The notes beneath the pieces were generated by a model. The model saw nothing but the letters and a program-made list of their open reading frames with translations, searched no databases and had not been told where the DNA came from. A DNA stretch of 56,006 nt, from positions 1-56,006 of the forward strand of contig CACYCE010000008.1 in the NCBI GenBank assembly GCA_902772915.1, given 5' to 3'. A program made the translations under genes and the position numbers. Of the stretch, positions 49,598-56,006 are shown piece by piece (positions within the stretch are counted from its first letter, which is position 1; each line of letters begins with the position of its first letter). Source of the stretch: an uncultured Erysipelotrichaceae bacterium (lineage in GTDB: Bacteria > Bacillota_I > Bacilli_A > RFN20 > CAG-288).

Positions 49598-50938
49598 ATG
49601 ACAAAAAAAGCAATATCTTATGAAGATTTATCTTCATATTCTAAATTCTATTCTTCCGATAAGAGAAGCGCAGTTTTAAGACACGCTTTATCTAAGAGTG
49701 AATTGAACAATGTCATTTCTTCTTTGGATGCTCCTTCTAATTTGAATTTTAATTTTTCAATCGAAGTTAAGACTATGCCTGTTACTAGTCAAAAAAGAAG
49801 CGGGCGCTGCTGGATATTCTCTGCTTGTAATGTCTTAAGAGAATCTATTGCTAAGAAATTAGGTATCAAAGATATGTTCGAGATTTCTCAAAACTACATT
49901 TCATATTATGACAAATTTGAAAAAATTAATTTTGTCATGGAAGGGGTTATCTCTTTGTTAGATGAAGAAATCTCCTCTAGAAAGAACCAATTCTTATTAT
50001 CTTCTGGGGTAGGAGATGGCGGACAGTGGGGAATGTTTGTCGATTTAGTTAAGAAGTACGGAATCGTTCCTAAATCAGTTTTCCCTGAAACCGCGCAATC
50101 TGAAATGACTTTCCCTTCAAATAAGATTATCAATGCATCAATTAGAAAATTCGCTTACGAAGCTAGAAAGATTTATAACGAATCTCACAATATTGATTCT
50201 ATTTATGAATTGAAAGGGGAATATTTACAAAAATTCTATTCTTTATTAACCTCTTGCTTTGGAGTTCCTCCTGCGAAATTCGATTTTGAATATACTGACT
50301 CTCAAGGTAAATATCACATTGAAAAAGATATCACTCCTAAACAATTCTTCGATAAATATGTCGGAGATGAAATCGATGAATATGTCTCTTTAATTAACGC
50401 TCCGACTTCCGATAAAGATTATTATCAAACTTACCAAATTGAGCTATTAGGTAATGTGATAGGAGGTAAAGGAGTCACCCATTTAAATATCCCTATGGAG
50501 AGAATGAAAGAATTAATTATTTCTCAATTGCAAAACGGGGAAATTGTCTGGTTCGGCTCTGATGTTTCTAATTATGGAGATAGAGTTGGTGGAGTCTGGG
50601 ATGATAAAGCCTTAGATTATTCTTCCGCTTTTGATTTAGATGTTAAATTTGATAAATCTGCAATGTTAGATTTCTATCATTCTTCGATGAACCACGCCAT
50701 GGTTATTACTGGAGTAGATATAATCGAAGGTAAACCTACTAGATGGAAGATTGAAAATTCTTGGGGTAGTGAAGCGGGCAACAAAGGTTATTACATTATG
50801 TCCGATTCCTTCTTCGATTTATTCGTCTATCAAGCTGCGATTAAAGAAAAATATCTTTCTGATGATGAAAAGAAAGCCCTCAAAGGTGATTCAATATTGT
50901 TAGCCCCTTGGGATCCTTTCGGAACTTTAGCAGATTAA
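49598..50938 (+). CDS. pepC: Aminopeptidase C (C1B papain-like cysteine peptidase)
   Basis: A 446-residue bleomycin hydrolase/PepC family cytoplasmic aminopeptidase. The catalytic triad is visible: Cys in KRSGRCWIFSACNVLRE (about residue 71), His in MNHAMVITGVD (about 367) and Asn in KIENSWG (about 387). The C-terminus ends APWDPFGTLAD, close to the PepC tail that occupies the active site and restricts it to aminopeptidase action. It probably recycles peptides. AGGAAAGG-like site lies about 12 bases upstream. Confidence 0.95.
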   Translation: MTKKAISYEDLSSYSKFYSSDKRSAVLRHALSKSELNNVISSLDAPSNLNFNFSIEVKTMPVTSQKRSGRCWIFSACNVLRESIAKKLGIKDMFEISQNYISYYDKFEKINFVMEGVISLLDEEISSRKNQFLLSSGVGDGGQWGMFVDLVKKYGIVPKSVFPETAQSEMTFPSNKIINASIRKFAYEARKIYNESHNIDSIYELKGEYLQKFYSLLTSCFGVPPAKFDFEYTDSQGKYHIEKDITPKQFFDKYVGDEIDEYVSLINAPTSDKDYYQTYQIELLGNVIGGKGVTHLNIPMERMKELIISQLQNGEIVWFGSDVSNYGDRVGGVWDDKALDYSSAFDLDVKFDKSAMLDFYHSSMNHAMVITGVDIIEGKPTRWKIENSWGSEAGNKGYYIMSDSFFDLFVYQAAIKEKYLSDDEKKALKGDSILLAPWDPFGTLAD

Positions 50939-50940
50939 GA

Positions 50941-50969
50941 TTGAAAAATAATTTTATTAAGTGTAATAT
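50941..50969 (+). promoter_or_regulatory. Promoter of the T-box valS transcript
   Basis: TTGAAA (50941-50946) and TAATAT (50964-50969) with 17-base spacing, directly after the pepC stop. Confidence 0.65.
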
Positions 50970-50975
50970 TTATGT

Positions 50976-51162
50976 ATCTTGAGGTGATTAATAGCCTTTT
51001 TTGATAGAGAGTTCCTTCCTAGCTGCAAGAGGAATAAAAAAGAATTGATCTGGTCGCAAGATGAAGTTATTAAACAAATTTATTAAGAGCATAGAGAAAG
51101 TCTATCTATGAAGCAAGGTGGTACCGCGTGGAAGCGTCCTTGTAAAGATAGGCTTTTTTATT
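50976..51162 (+). promoter_or_regulatory. T-box riboswitch (valine) upstream of valS
   Basis: The T-box core AAGGTGGTACCGCG is at about 51115-51129. GUC (Val) followed by G at 51053-51055 is the likely specifier codon. The terminator pairs AAAGTCTATCT (from about 51096) with AGATAGGCTTT (about 51146-51156) and a T-run. Confidence 0.92.
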
Positions 51163-51182
51163 GTTTTTAAGGAGGTAAGAAT

Positions 51183-53759
51183 ATGGAATTAAAGATGGAA
51201 AAAAACTACGATCACTTCAAAGTGGAAGAAGGCAAATTCGATTTTTGGAATGAGTCAGGCTATTTTAAAGCTAACCCTAGTTCTTCTAATAAAGGCTTTT
51301 CGATGATTATTCCTCCTCCTAACGTCACAGGTGTTTTACATATCGGTCACGCTTTAGATGCTACTTTACACGATATCATCGGACGTTATAAAAAATTATC
51401 TGGTTACGATGTTTGTTTTGTTCCTGGAACTGATCACGCCGGTATCGCAACTCAAGCTAGGGTGGAAAAGAATTTACGTGAAAAAGGTATCTCTCGTTAC
51501 GATTTAGGAAGAGAGAAGTTTTTAGAAGAAACTTATAAATGGACTTATCAATCTCAAAAGACTATTCACGAACAGTGGAAAGCTTTAGCCATAGGTATGG
51601 ACTATTCTCGCGAATTCTTCACGATGAATGAGCAAACTAACAAAGCTGTTTTGAAAGTGTTTAAACAACTTTATGATGAAGGTTTGATTTATAAAGGAAG
51701 AAGAATAATTAACTGGGATGTCACTTTACAAACTGCCTTATCTGATATTGAAGTTGAACATGAAGATATCCCTGGTATCTTTTATTATTTCAAATATAGA
51801 TTAGTTGATGATAAAGACAAATATTTTGTCGTTGCTACTACTAGACCTGAAACTATGTTTGGCGATGTCTGCCTAGTTTACAATCCTAAAGATGAAAGAT
51901 TCGCTTCTTTAGAGGGCAAGTACGCTATCAATCCTGCCAATGGAGAAAAGTTACCTTTTATCGCTGATTATTACGTCGATAAAGACTTTGGTACCGGCTT
52001 AATGAAATGTACTCCCGCTCACGATCCTAATGATTTCGCTATCGCTAAACGTCACAATTTAGAAATGCCTATTTGTATGAATTTAGATGGCACTATGAAT
52101 GAATTAGCAGGTGAGTACAAAGGTTTAGATAGATTTATCTGCCGTGATAAATTAGTTGAAAGAATTAAAGAAAACGGCGATTTAGTTAAAGAAGAGAAGA
52201 TTGTTCACTCTGTAGGTCACTCTTCTAGATCTCACACCATAGTAGAACCCACCTTATCTGATCAATGGTATGTAAAGATGGAACCTTTAGCTAAGAAGGT
52301 ACTCGAATTAGAAAAAGGTGAACAGAGAATTAAATATTTCCCTTCCAGATTCGAAAAAGTCTTTTTGAATTGGTTGAAAGACACTCAAGATTGGTGCATC
52401 TCTAGACAATTGTGGTGGGGTCATAGAATCCCTGTTTATACCAATAAGAAAACTGGAGAGGTGGTTTGTTCTATCGAGCAGCTTCCTGAAAGTGAATGGG
52501 AACAAGATAACGATGTCCTCGATACTTGGTTCTCTTCAGGTTTATCCCCTCTAGTTTTAACTAATTGGCCTAATCTCGAGGATCCCTACTTCAAGAAATA
52601 TTTCCCTCTAGATGTCATGATAACCGGTTACGACATCATCTTTTTCTGGGTGGCTAGAATGGCCTTTGATTCTGCGCATTTTACTGGCAAATTACCTTTT
52701 AAAAATGTCTTTATTCACGGTTTAGTTAGAGATGAATTAGGAAGGAAGATGTCTAAGTCTTTAGGTAATGGAGTCGATCCTTTGAAAGTTATTGACGAAT
52801 TTGGGGTAGATTCCTTGCGTTACGCTTTAGCTACTTCGACCACTCCGGGTTTAGATATGTCTTTTGGTACATCTAATATCAAAGAAGCTCACGTCTTTTT
52901 AAATAAGGTGTGGAACGCTTCTAGATTCGTCTTGATGTATTTCCCTGAAAATTACCAACCTAAGGATGTCTCTGAATTGAAGTTGTCTTTCATTGAGGAA
53001 TATCTCTATTCTCATTTAAATGAAACAATTAAAAATGTCACTAAGAATATGGAGAAATACGAAGTTGGACAAGCTGGTCAATATCTCTATTCTTTCATTT
53101 ATGACATTTACTGTTCTAATTACATCGAACAAGCCAAGATTGATTTAAATGGAAATGATGAAAATAGAAAAGAAGTTGTACTTTCAGTTTTGTATGACGT
53201 CTTAAAGAAAGTATTAATTATGCTTTTTCCTTTCTCTCCTTGTATCTCTGAAGAAATCTATTCTTTCTTACCTATGCATAAGAAATCTCTCTACGAAGAA
53301 TCTTATCCTTTACCTGTAAAGAAATCTTTAAAGAAATCTGAATTAGGAGAAGAATTAGTCAACATTGTTAAATACATCAGACAATTCAAAGCTGAAAATA
53401 AGATTAGTCCTTCTAGCAAAATCAACTTATTTGTCAAAGGGGAAGAGAAAGAAATAAATTTATTGAAACCTTATTTAATTAAATTAGGTAATATCGATAA
53501 ATTTAATATTACTTCTTCTGAGGATGAAAGCTTCAGATTCTTCTCTGAATTTGGCGTAAAGTGCGAAAAAGAAGAAGTGGCAGTTTCTCCGGAAGTTATC
53601 AAGAAGAGAATTGAAGAATTAGAAGGAGAATTAAATAGAAGTAAGAAGATGTTATCTAATCCTAACTTTTTAGCTAAAGCTCCTAAAGAGAAGATTGAAC
53701 AAGAAAAGCAAAAATTTGCTAAATATCAAGCTGAATACGATAAATACACTAAAAAATAG
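51183..53759 (+). CDS. valS: Valyl-tRNA synthetase
   Basis: An 858-residue class I synthetase. PPPNVTGVLHIGHALD (HIGH, about 50), the editing domain with VATTRPETMFGD, WCISRQLWWGHRIP, VLDTWFSSGLSP and GRKMSKSLGNGVDP (KMSKS, about 522-526). The C-terminus ends in the ValRS coiled coil (IKKRIEELEGELNRSKKML to the end). AAGGAGG site 6 bases upstream, behind the T-box terminator. The transcript ends at the hairpin 53776-53813. Confidence 0.98.
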   Translation: MELKMEKNYDHFKVEEGKFDFWNESGYFKANPSSSNKGFSMIIPPPNVTGVLHIGHALDATLHDIIGRYKKLSGYDVCFVPGTDHAGIATQARVEKNLREKGISRYDLGREKFLEETYKWTYQSQKTIHEQWKALAIGMDYSREFFTMNEQTNKAVLKVFKQLYDEGLIYKGRRIINWDVTLQTALSDIEVEHEDIPGIFYYFKYRLVDDKDKYFVVATTRPETMFGDVCLVYNPKDERFASLEGKYAINPANGEKLPFIADYYVDKDFGTGLMKCTPAHDPNDFAIAKRHNLEMPICMNLDGTMNELAGEYKGLDRFICRDKLVERIKENGDLVKEEKIVHSVGHSSRSHTIVEPTLSDQWYVKMEPLAKKVLELEKGEQRIKYFPSRFEKVFLNWLKDTQDWCISRQLWWGHRIPVYTNKKTGEVVCSIEQLPESEWEQDNDVLDTWFSSGLSPLVLTNWPNLEDPYFKKYFPLDVMITGYDIIFFWVARMAFDSAHFTGKLPFKNVFIHGLVRDELGRKMSKSLGNGVDPLKVIDEFGVDSLRYALATSTTPGLDMSFGTSNIKEAHVFLNKVWNASRFVLMYFPENYQPKDVSELKLSFIEEYLYSHLNETIKNVTKNMEKYEVGQAGQYLYSFIYDIYCSNYIEQAKIDLNGNDENRKEVVLSVLYDVLKKVLIMLFPFSPCISEEIYSFLPMHKKSLYEESYPLPVKKSLKKSELGEELVNIVKYIRQFKAENKISPSSKINLFVKGEEKEINLLKPYLIKLGNIDKFNITSSEDESFRFFSEFGVKCEKEEVAVSPEVIKKRIEELEGELNRSKKMLSNPNFLAKAPKEKIEQEKQKFAKYQAEYDKYTKK

Positions 53760-53775
53760 CAAACAATGCAAAAAT

Positions 53776-53813
53776 AAGCTCCTTAATCCTTTATGGATAT
53801 AAAGGAGCTTTTT
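53776..53813 (+). terminator. valS terminator overlapping the peptide gene's ribosome site
   Basis: AAGCTCCTT (53776-53784) pairs with AAGGAGCTT (53802-53810), with an inner ATCC/GGAT stem, followed by five T residues. The 3' arm contains AAAGGAG, the only Shine-Dalgarno site for the peptide gene that starts 9 bases later. Confidence 0.85.
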
Positions 53814-53816
53814 ATT

Positions 53817-54005
53817 ATGAATAATTTAAGAAAGTTATCTGATCGAGAAATGGAGAAAGTTATAGGAGGAGAAGCTATTACTCTAGCGGGAGTAATGGCG
53901 ATATTAGTAATATCAATTGTCGTAGTAATGTGCTACAGATTTTTTATCTCTCCTAAAGGCAAAGTTTCTCTACCAGGAGGGTTTGAATTCGAATGGAAAA
54001 ATTAA
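53817..54005 (+). CDS. 62-residue peptide with double-glycine leader-like N-terminus
   Basis: A small protein starting MNNLRKLSDREMEKVIGG. The segment LSDREMEKVIGG fits the double-glycine leader pattern of class II bacteriocins and related secreted peptides (LS..E(L/M)..(I/V).GG). Cleavage after GG would leave a 44-residue peptide with one strongly hydrophobic stretch (AGVMAILVISIVVVMCYRFF) and a polar tail. ATG 53817 is preferred over 53793 because AAAGGAG lies 9 bases before it. Its stop directly abuts the radC ATG. No peptidase-ABC transporter or immunity gene is visible. It could equally be a plain single-pass membrane protein. Confidence 0.62.
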   Translation: MNNLRKLSDREMEKVIGGEAITLAGVMAILVISIVVVMCYRFFISPKGKVSLPGGFEFEWKN

Positions 54006-54692
54006 ATGAATTTTAAAAGTTTACCTTTAGAATTCCGCCCTAGGGAAAAAGCTAAAAGAGAAGGTATTGAATCTTTATCAAACGTCGAACTGTTAGCTAT
54101 ACTTCTACAAACTGGTATTAAAGGTAAAGATGTCATAACTCTAGCTAGTGAAATTCTAGATTCGGAAGGAGGCTTATATAGTCTATCCAATTCTACATAT
54201 AAACAATTAGATTACAAAGGCCTAGGAGAAGTAAAAAAGCTTAAGCTTCTAGCTTGTTTTGAACTATCAAGACGCGCTAAAGAAGAAGGAATGTATTCTA
54301 TCAAAGTCGAATCTAGTAAAAAATGCGTCGATCTTTTTGGCAAAGATATTTCCTTTTTAAAAGAGGAGAGGTTGATAGCAGTCTATTTAGATGGGAATGA
54401 ACGTTTAATTAAAAAAGAAGTAATTAATTACGGAAACGCATACTCATGCAACATAGATTTTAAAAAGATTCTTCAAAAGTGTTTAGCCAATTCTTCTTAT
54501 TATCTTTATTTAATACATAACCATCCTTCCGGCAGTTCAATTCCTTCAAAGAAGGATGAAGATTTTACTAAAGCTCTAGCTTATTCGCTTAGTTCGATAG
54601 GTGTGATACTTTTAGATCATTTAATAGTCAGTGGAAATGAATATTCTTCCATAAGAAAATTTCTCGATAAAAGACAAAATAATAATAAATAG
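54006..54692 (+). CDS. radC: RadC/JAB-domain protein
   Basis: A 228-residue RadC-family protein. An N-terminal UPF0758 helix-hairpin-helix region (RPREKAKREGIESLSNVELLAILLQTG, about 11-37) precedes the MPN+/JAB domain with the metal motif HNHPSGSSIPSKKDEDFT (about 172-189). Despite the name it is not a proven repair protein; the JAB motif suggests a metal-dependent hydrolase. Its ATG immediately follows the stop of the 62-residue peptide gene, so translation is probably coupled. Confidence 0.95.
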   Translation: MNFKSLPLEFRPREKAKREGIESLSNVELLAILLQTGIKGKDVITLASEILDSEGGLYSLSNSTYKQLDYKGLGEVKKLKLLACFELSRRAKEEGMYSIKVESSKKCVDLFGKDISFLKEERLIAVYLDGNERLIKKEVINYGNAYSCNIDFKKILQKCLANSSYYLYLIHNHPSGSSIPSKKDEDFTKALAYSLSSIGVILLDHLIVSGNEYSSIRKFLDKRQNNNK

Positions 54693-54733
54693 ATATTAAA
54701 ATTATGATATTATATCACTAGGAAATATTTTGT

Positions 54734-55693
54734 ATGGGAAAGAATAGAGAATTAGAAGCTGAGAAATTATTCCAAGAGGGATATTCTTTATTGGAAAGAG
54801 AAGATGATGATGCTTTAACTTCTTCACGCATCTTCGTTAAACCTTTACAAAAAGCCGCGAAAATGAAGAATGCTAAAGCGCAATTCATGATCGGCTACCT
54901 TCTTTATGTTGGCTATAAGGATATTCCTGTCAATAGGAAAAAAGGGAATAGAATCTTAAAGAAGACTTACCCTCGTTTAGAGGAACTCTCCAACAAGAAC
55001 CACGATTTTCAAGCTACTAAATTCTTATCTGAATATTACCGTGTTCCTTTAGCAAACTACGTTAAAGATGTCGATAAAGTTAATTCATTATTATCTTTAT
55101 CTGACACTTATCTCGATATGAGATTACATAATGCGGATAATACTTCCGACTATAGTAAAGATGTTGAGAGTGTCAATCCTCTGTCTAAAAAAACTGATAC
55201 CACTTCTTACGATCAATTAGTTAAAGCTATATCGGAATTAGATGAATCAGTGGACAATACAGAGAGATTGAAAATTATATCTGATGCGGCGGATAACGGA
55301 AATATCCGCGCCTGCTTATTCTTAGGAGAAGCTTATATGGAAGGGAAATTAGTTCCTTTCGATAAAGACCGCGCCAAACTCTACTTTGTTGAAGCGGAGA
55401 AAGGTGGTTCTGTAAAAGCTAAATATTTATTAGGGAAAGAAGAACTTGAAGCAAACTTTTCTAAAAGAGAAGCTATCAACGGCTTGAATAGAATCTATCA
55501 AGCTGCTAAAGATGGCTTAAAAGATGCTCAATTCTATCTTGGAAAAGTCTATTACGAAGGTGTCTACGTCCAAAAAGATTACAAGAAAGCTTACGTCTAT
55601 TTTCAAGCTAGTTTAGCTAGAGGTGAAGGTAAAGCTGAAAAGTATATGCAAGAGATAGAATCTAAAACCGGAGATAGAGTCCTATTTAATTAG
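54734..55693 (+). CDS. Sel1-repeat (SLR/TPR-like) protein
   Basis: A 319-residue soluble helical repeat protein. Sel1-like units are visible near residues 35-75 (AKAQFMIGYLLYVGYKDIP...KKGNRIL), 190-235 (NIRACLFLGEAYMEGKLVPFDKDRAKLYFVEAEKGG) and 250-300 (GLKDAQFYLGKVYYEGVYVQKDYKKAYVYFQASLARGEG). No signal peptide is present. Such proteins are scaffolds; the partner is unknown. It follows radC by 41 bases, and a GATATTATAT stretch upstream may hold a promoter. Confidence 0.85.
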   Translation: MGKNRELEAEKLFQEGYSLLEREDDDALTSSRIFVKPLQKAAKMKNAKAQFMIGYLLYVGYKDIPVNRKKGNRILKKTYPRLEELSNKNHDFQATKFLSEYYRVPLANYVKDVDKVNSLLSLSDTYLDMRLHNADNTSDYSKDVESVNPLSKKTDTTSYDQLVKAISELDESVDNTERLKIISDAADNGNIRACLFLGEAYMEGKLVPFDKDRAKLYFVEAEKGGSVKAKYLLGKEELEANFSKREAINGLNRIYQAAKDGLKDAQFYLGKVYYEGVYVQKDYKKAYVYFQASLARGEGKAEKYMQEIESKTGDRVLFN

Positions 55694-55725
55694 ACTTAGG
55701 CTAAGAGTATAAAAATGTAAGAATG

Positions 55726-55756
55726 AAGCAGGGGAAGTTAACCCCTGCTTTAATTT
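55726..55756 (+). terminator. Terminator after the Sel1-repeat gene
   Basis: AAGCAGGGG / CCCCTGCTT perfect 9-bp stem, 7-base loop, AT-rich tail. Confidence 0.88.
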
Positions 55757-55856
55757 TTATAAAAAATCTATCAAGTTCGCATTTATTAATGAATATATAT
55801 AAGTTAAGTATTAAAAGAATATATAAAAAAATAATAAAAAAATTATTAAAAAATTG

Positions 55857-55885
55857 TTGACACACCTTTTTATAAATGGTAGTCT
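55857..55885 (+). promoter_or_regulatory. rRNA operon promoter
   Basis: Perfect -35 TTGACA (55857-55862), 17-base spacer and -10 TAGTCT (55880-55885), preceded by an A/T-tract region like an UP element (from about 55820). The 55694-55856 stretch otherwise holds only the terminator at 55726. Confidence 0.78.
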
Positions 55886-55891
55886 ATATAA

Positions 55892-56006
55892 GCGCTGGGA
55901 AAAAAGAGCGTCCACAATACAGCTGGTCTTTGAAAACTGAATAGACAAATAATCATCAAAGTAAGAGAAATCTTACTTTCAATGGTAAGTAAAACTAGTC
56001 AATTCT
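55892..56006 (+). other. Leader of a 16S rRNA operon (16S gene begins beyond window)
   Basis: The boxA-type sequence TCTTTGAAAACT (55927-55938) is the conserved Bacillota rRNA antitermination leader, here followed by GAATAGACAAAT. A perfect 9-bp hairpin AAAGTAAGA-GAAA-TCTTACTTT spans 55958-55979. With the promoter upstream and boxA present, 16S rRNA is expected just after base 56006. Confidence 0.8.

Noticed and set aside
1-56006. CRISPR array, transposase, integrase or prophage genes
   Set aside because: No regularly spaced repeat array and no recognisable recombinase or phage protein was found on either strand; the island at 19.1-20.4 kb lacks a recombinase gene.

Overview
This is an AT-rich chromosomal segment of a Bacillota-type bacterium: strong AAGGAGG Shine-Dalgarno sites, T-box leaders, a CIRCE element and tRNA genes with encoded CCA ends. 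TGA is a stop codon (it ends mutS2), so this is not Mycoplasma code 4. Codons are strongly T-ending (TCT, GCT, ACT, CCT), with TTA and AGA preferred. The gene set fits a small-genome anaerobic fermenter related to the RF39/Erysipelotrichales/Mollicutes side of Bacilli: NADH-linked [FeFe] hydrogenase, acetate kinase, glycogen enzymes, superoxide reductase and RNase HIII. The lineage is an inference from gene content.

Layout. 1-12.5 kb is core housekeeping on the + strand: alaS 3' end, ruvX, a DUF1292 protein with a His/Cys tail, exoA, T-box ileS, lspA with a long charged tail, rluD, rnhC (minus), mutS2 and uvrC. 12.5-19 kb is envelope and regulation: a repeat-bearing lipoprotein, a DUF21/CBS membrane protein, TetR facing degV, a flavodoxin and a GT2 glycosyltransferase. 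19.1-20.4 kb is a small island of foreign aspect between two copies of a tRNA-type terminator, followed by tRNA-Gly and tRNA-Asp. 20.6-28.5 kb holds trxA, TraX-like and CPBP membrane proteins, a 1680-residue membrane-anchored repeat protein and a divergent IMPACT/YigZ protein. 28.5-36.5 kb is a redox block: a stand-alone [FeFe] hydrogenase, hydCBA, an Mrp ATPase, a CBS protein and superoxide reductase. 36.7-45 kb holds tRNA-Arg, nrnA, a two-CxxC lipoprotein, ackA, glgB and glgP. 45-55.7 kb holds tig, CIRCE-lon, engB, pepC, T-box valS, a small double-glycine-leader-like peptide gene, radC and a Sel1-repeat protein. The window ends inside the promoter and leader of a ribosomal RNA operon.

How the parts fit. 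Glycogen branching and phosphorolysis would feed glycolysis. NADH and ferredoxin electrons would leave as H2 through HydABC, and acetate kinase would yield ATP. SOR, thioredoxin and flavodoxin cover oxygen defence and electron transfer. Translation genes are charge-sensing (two T-boxes) and lon is heat-shock controlled (CIRCE).

Most unusual items: the GG-leader-like peptide whose ribosome site lies inside the valS terminator and which abuts radC; the island bounded by duplicated tRNA terminators; the giant repeat protein; the natural His8/Cys10 tail on the DUF1292 protein; and two different [FeFe] hydrogenases side by side.
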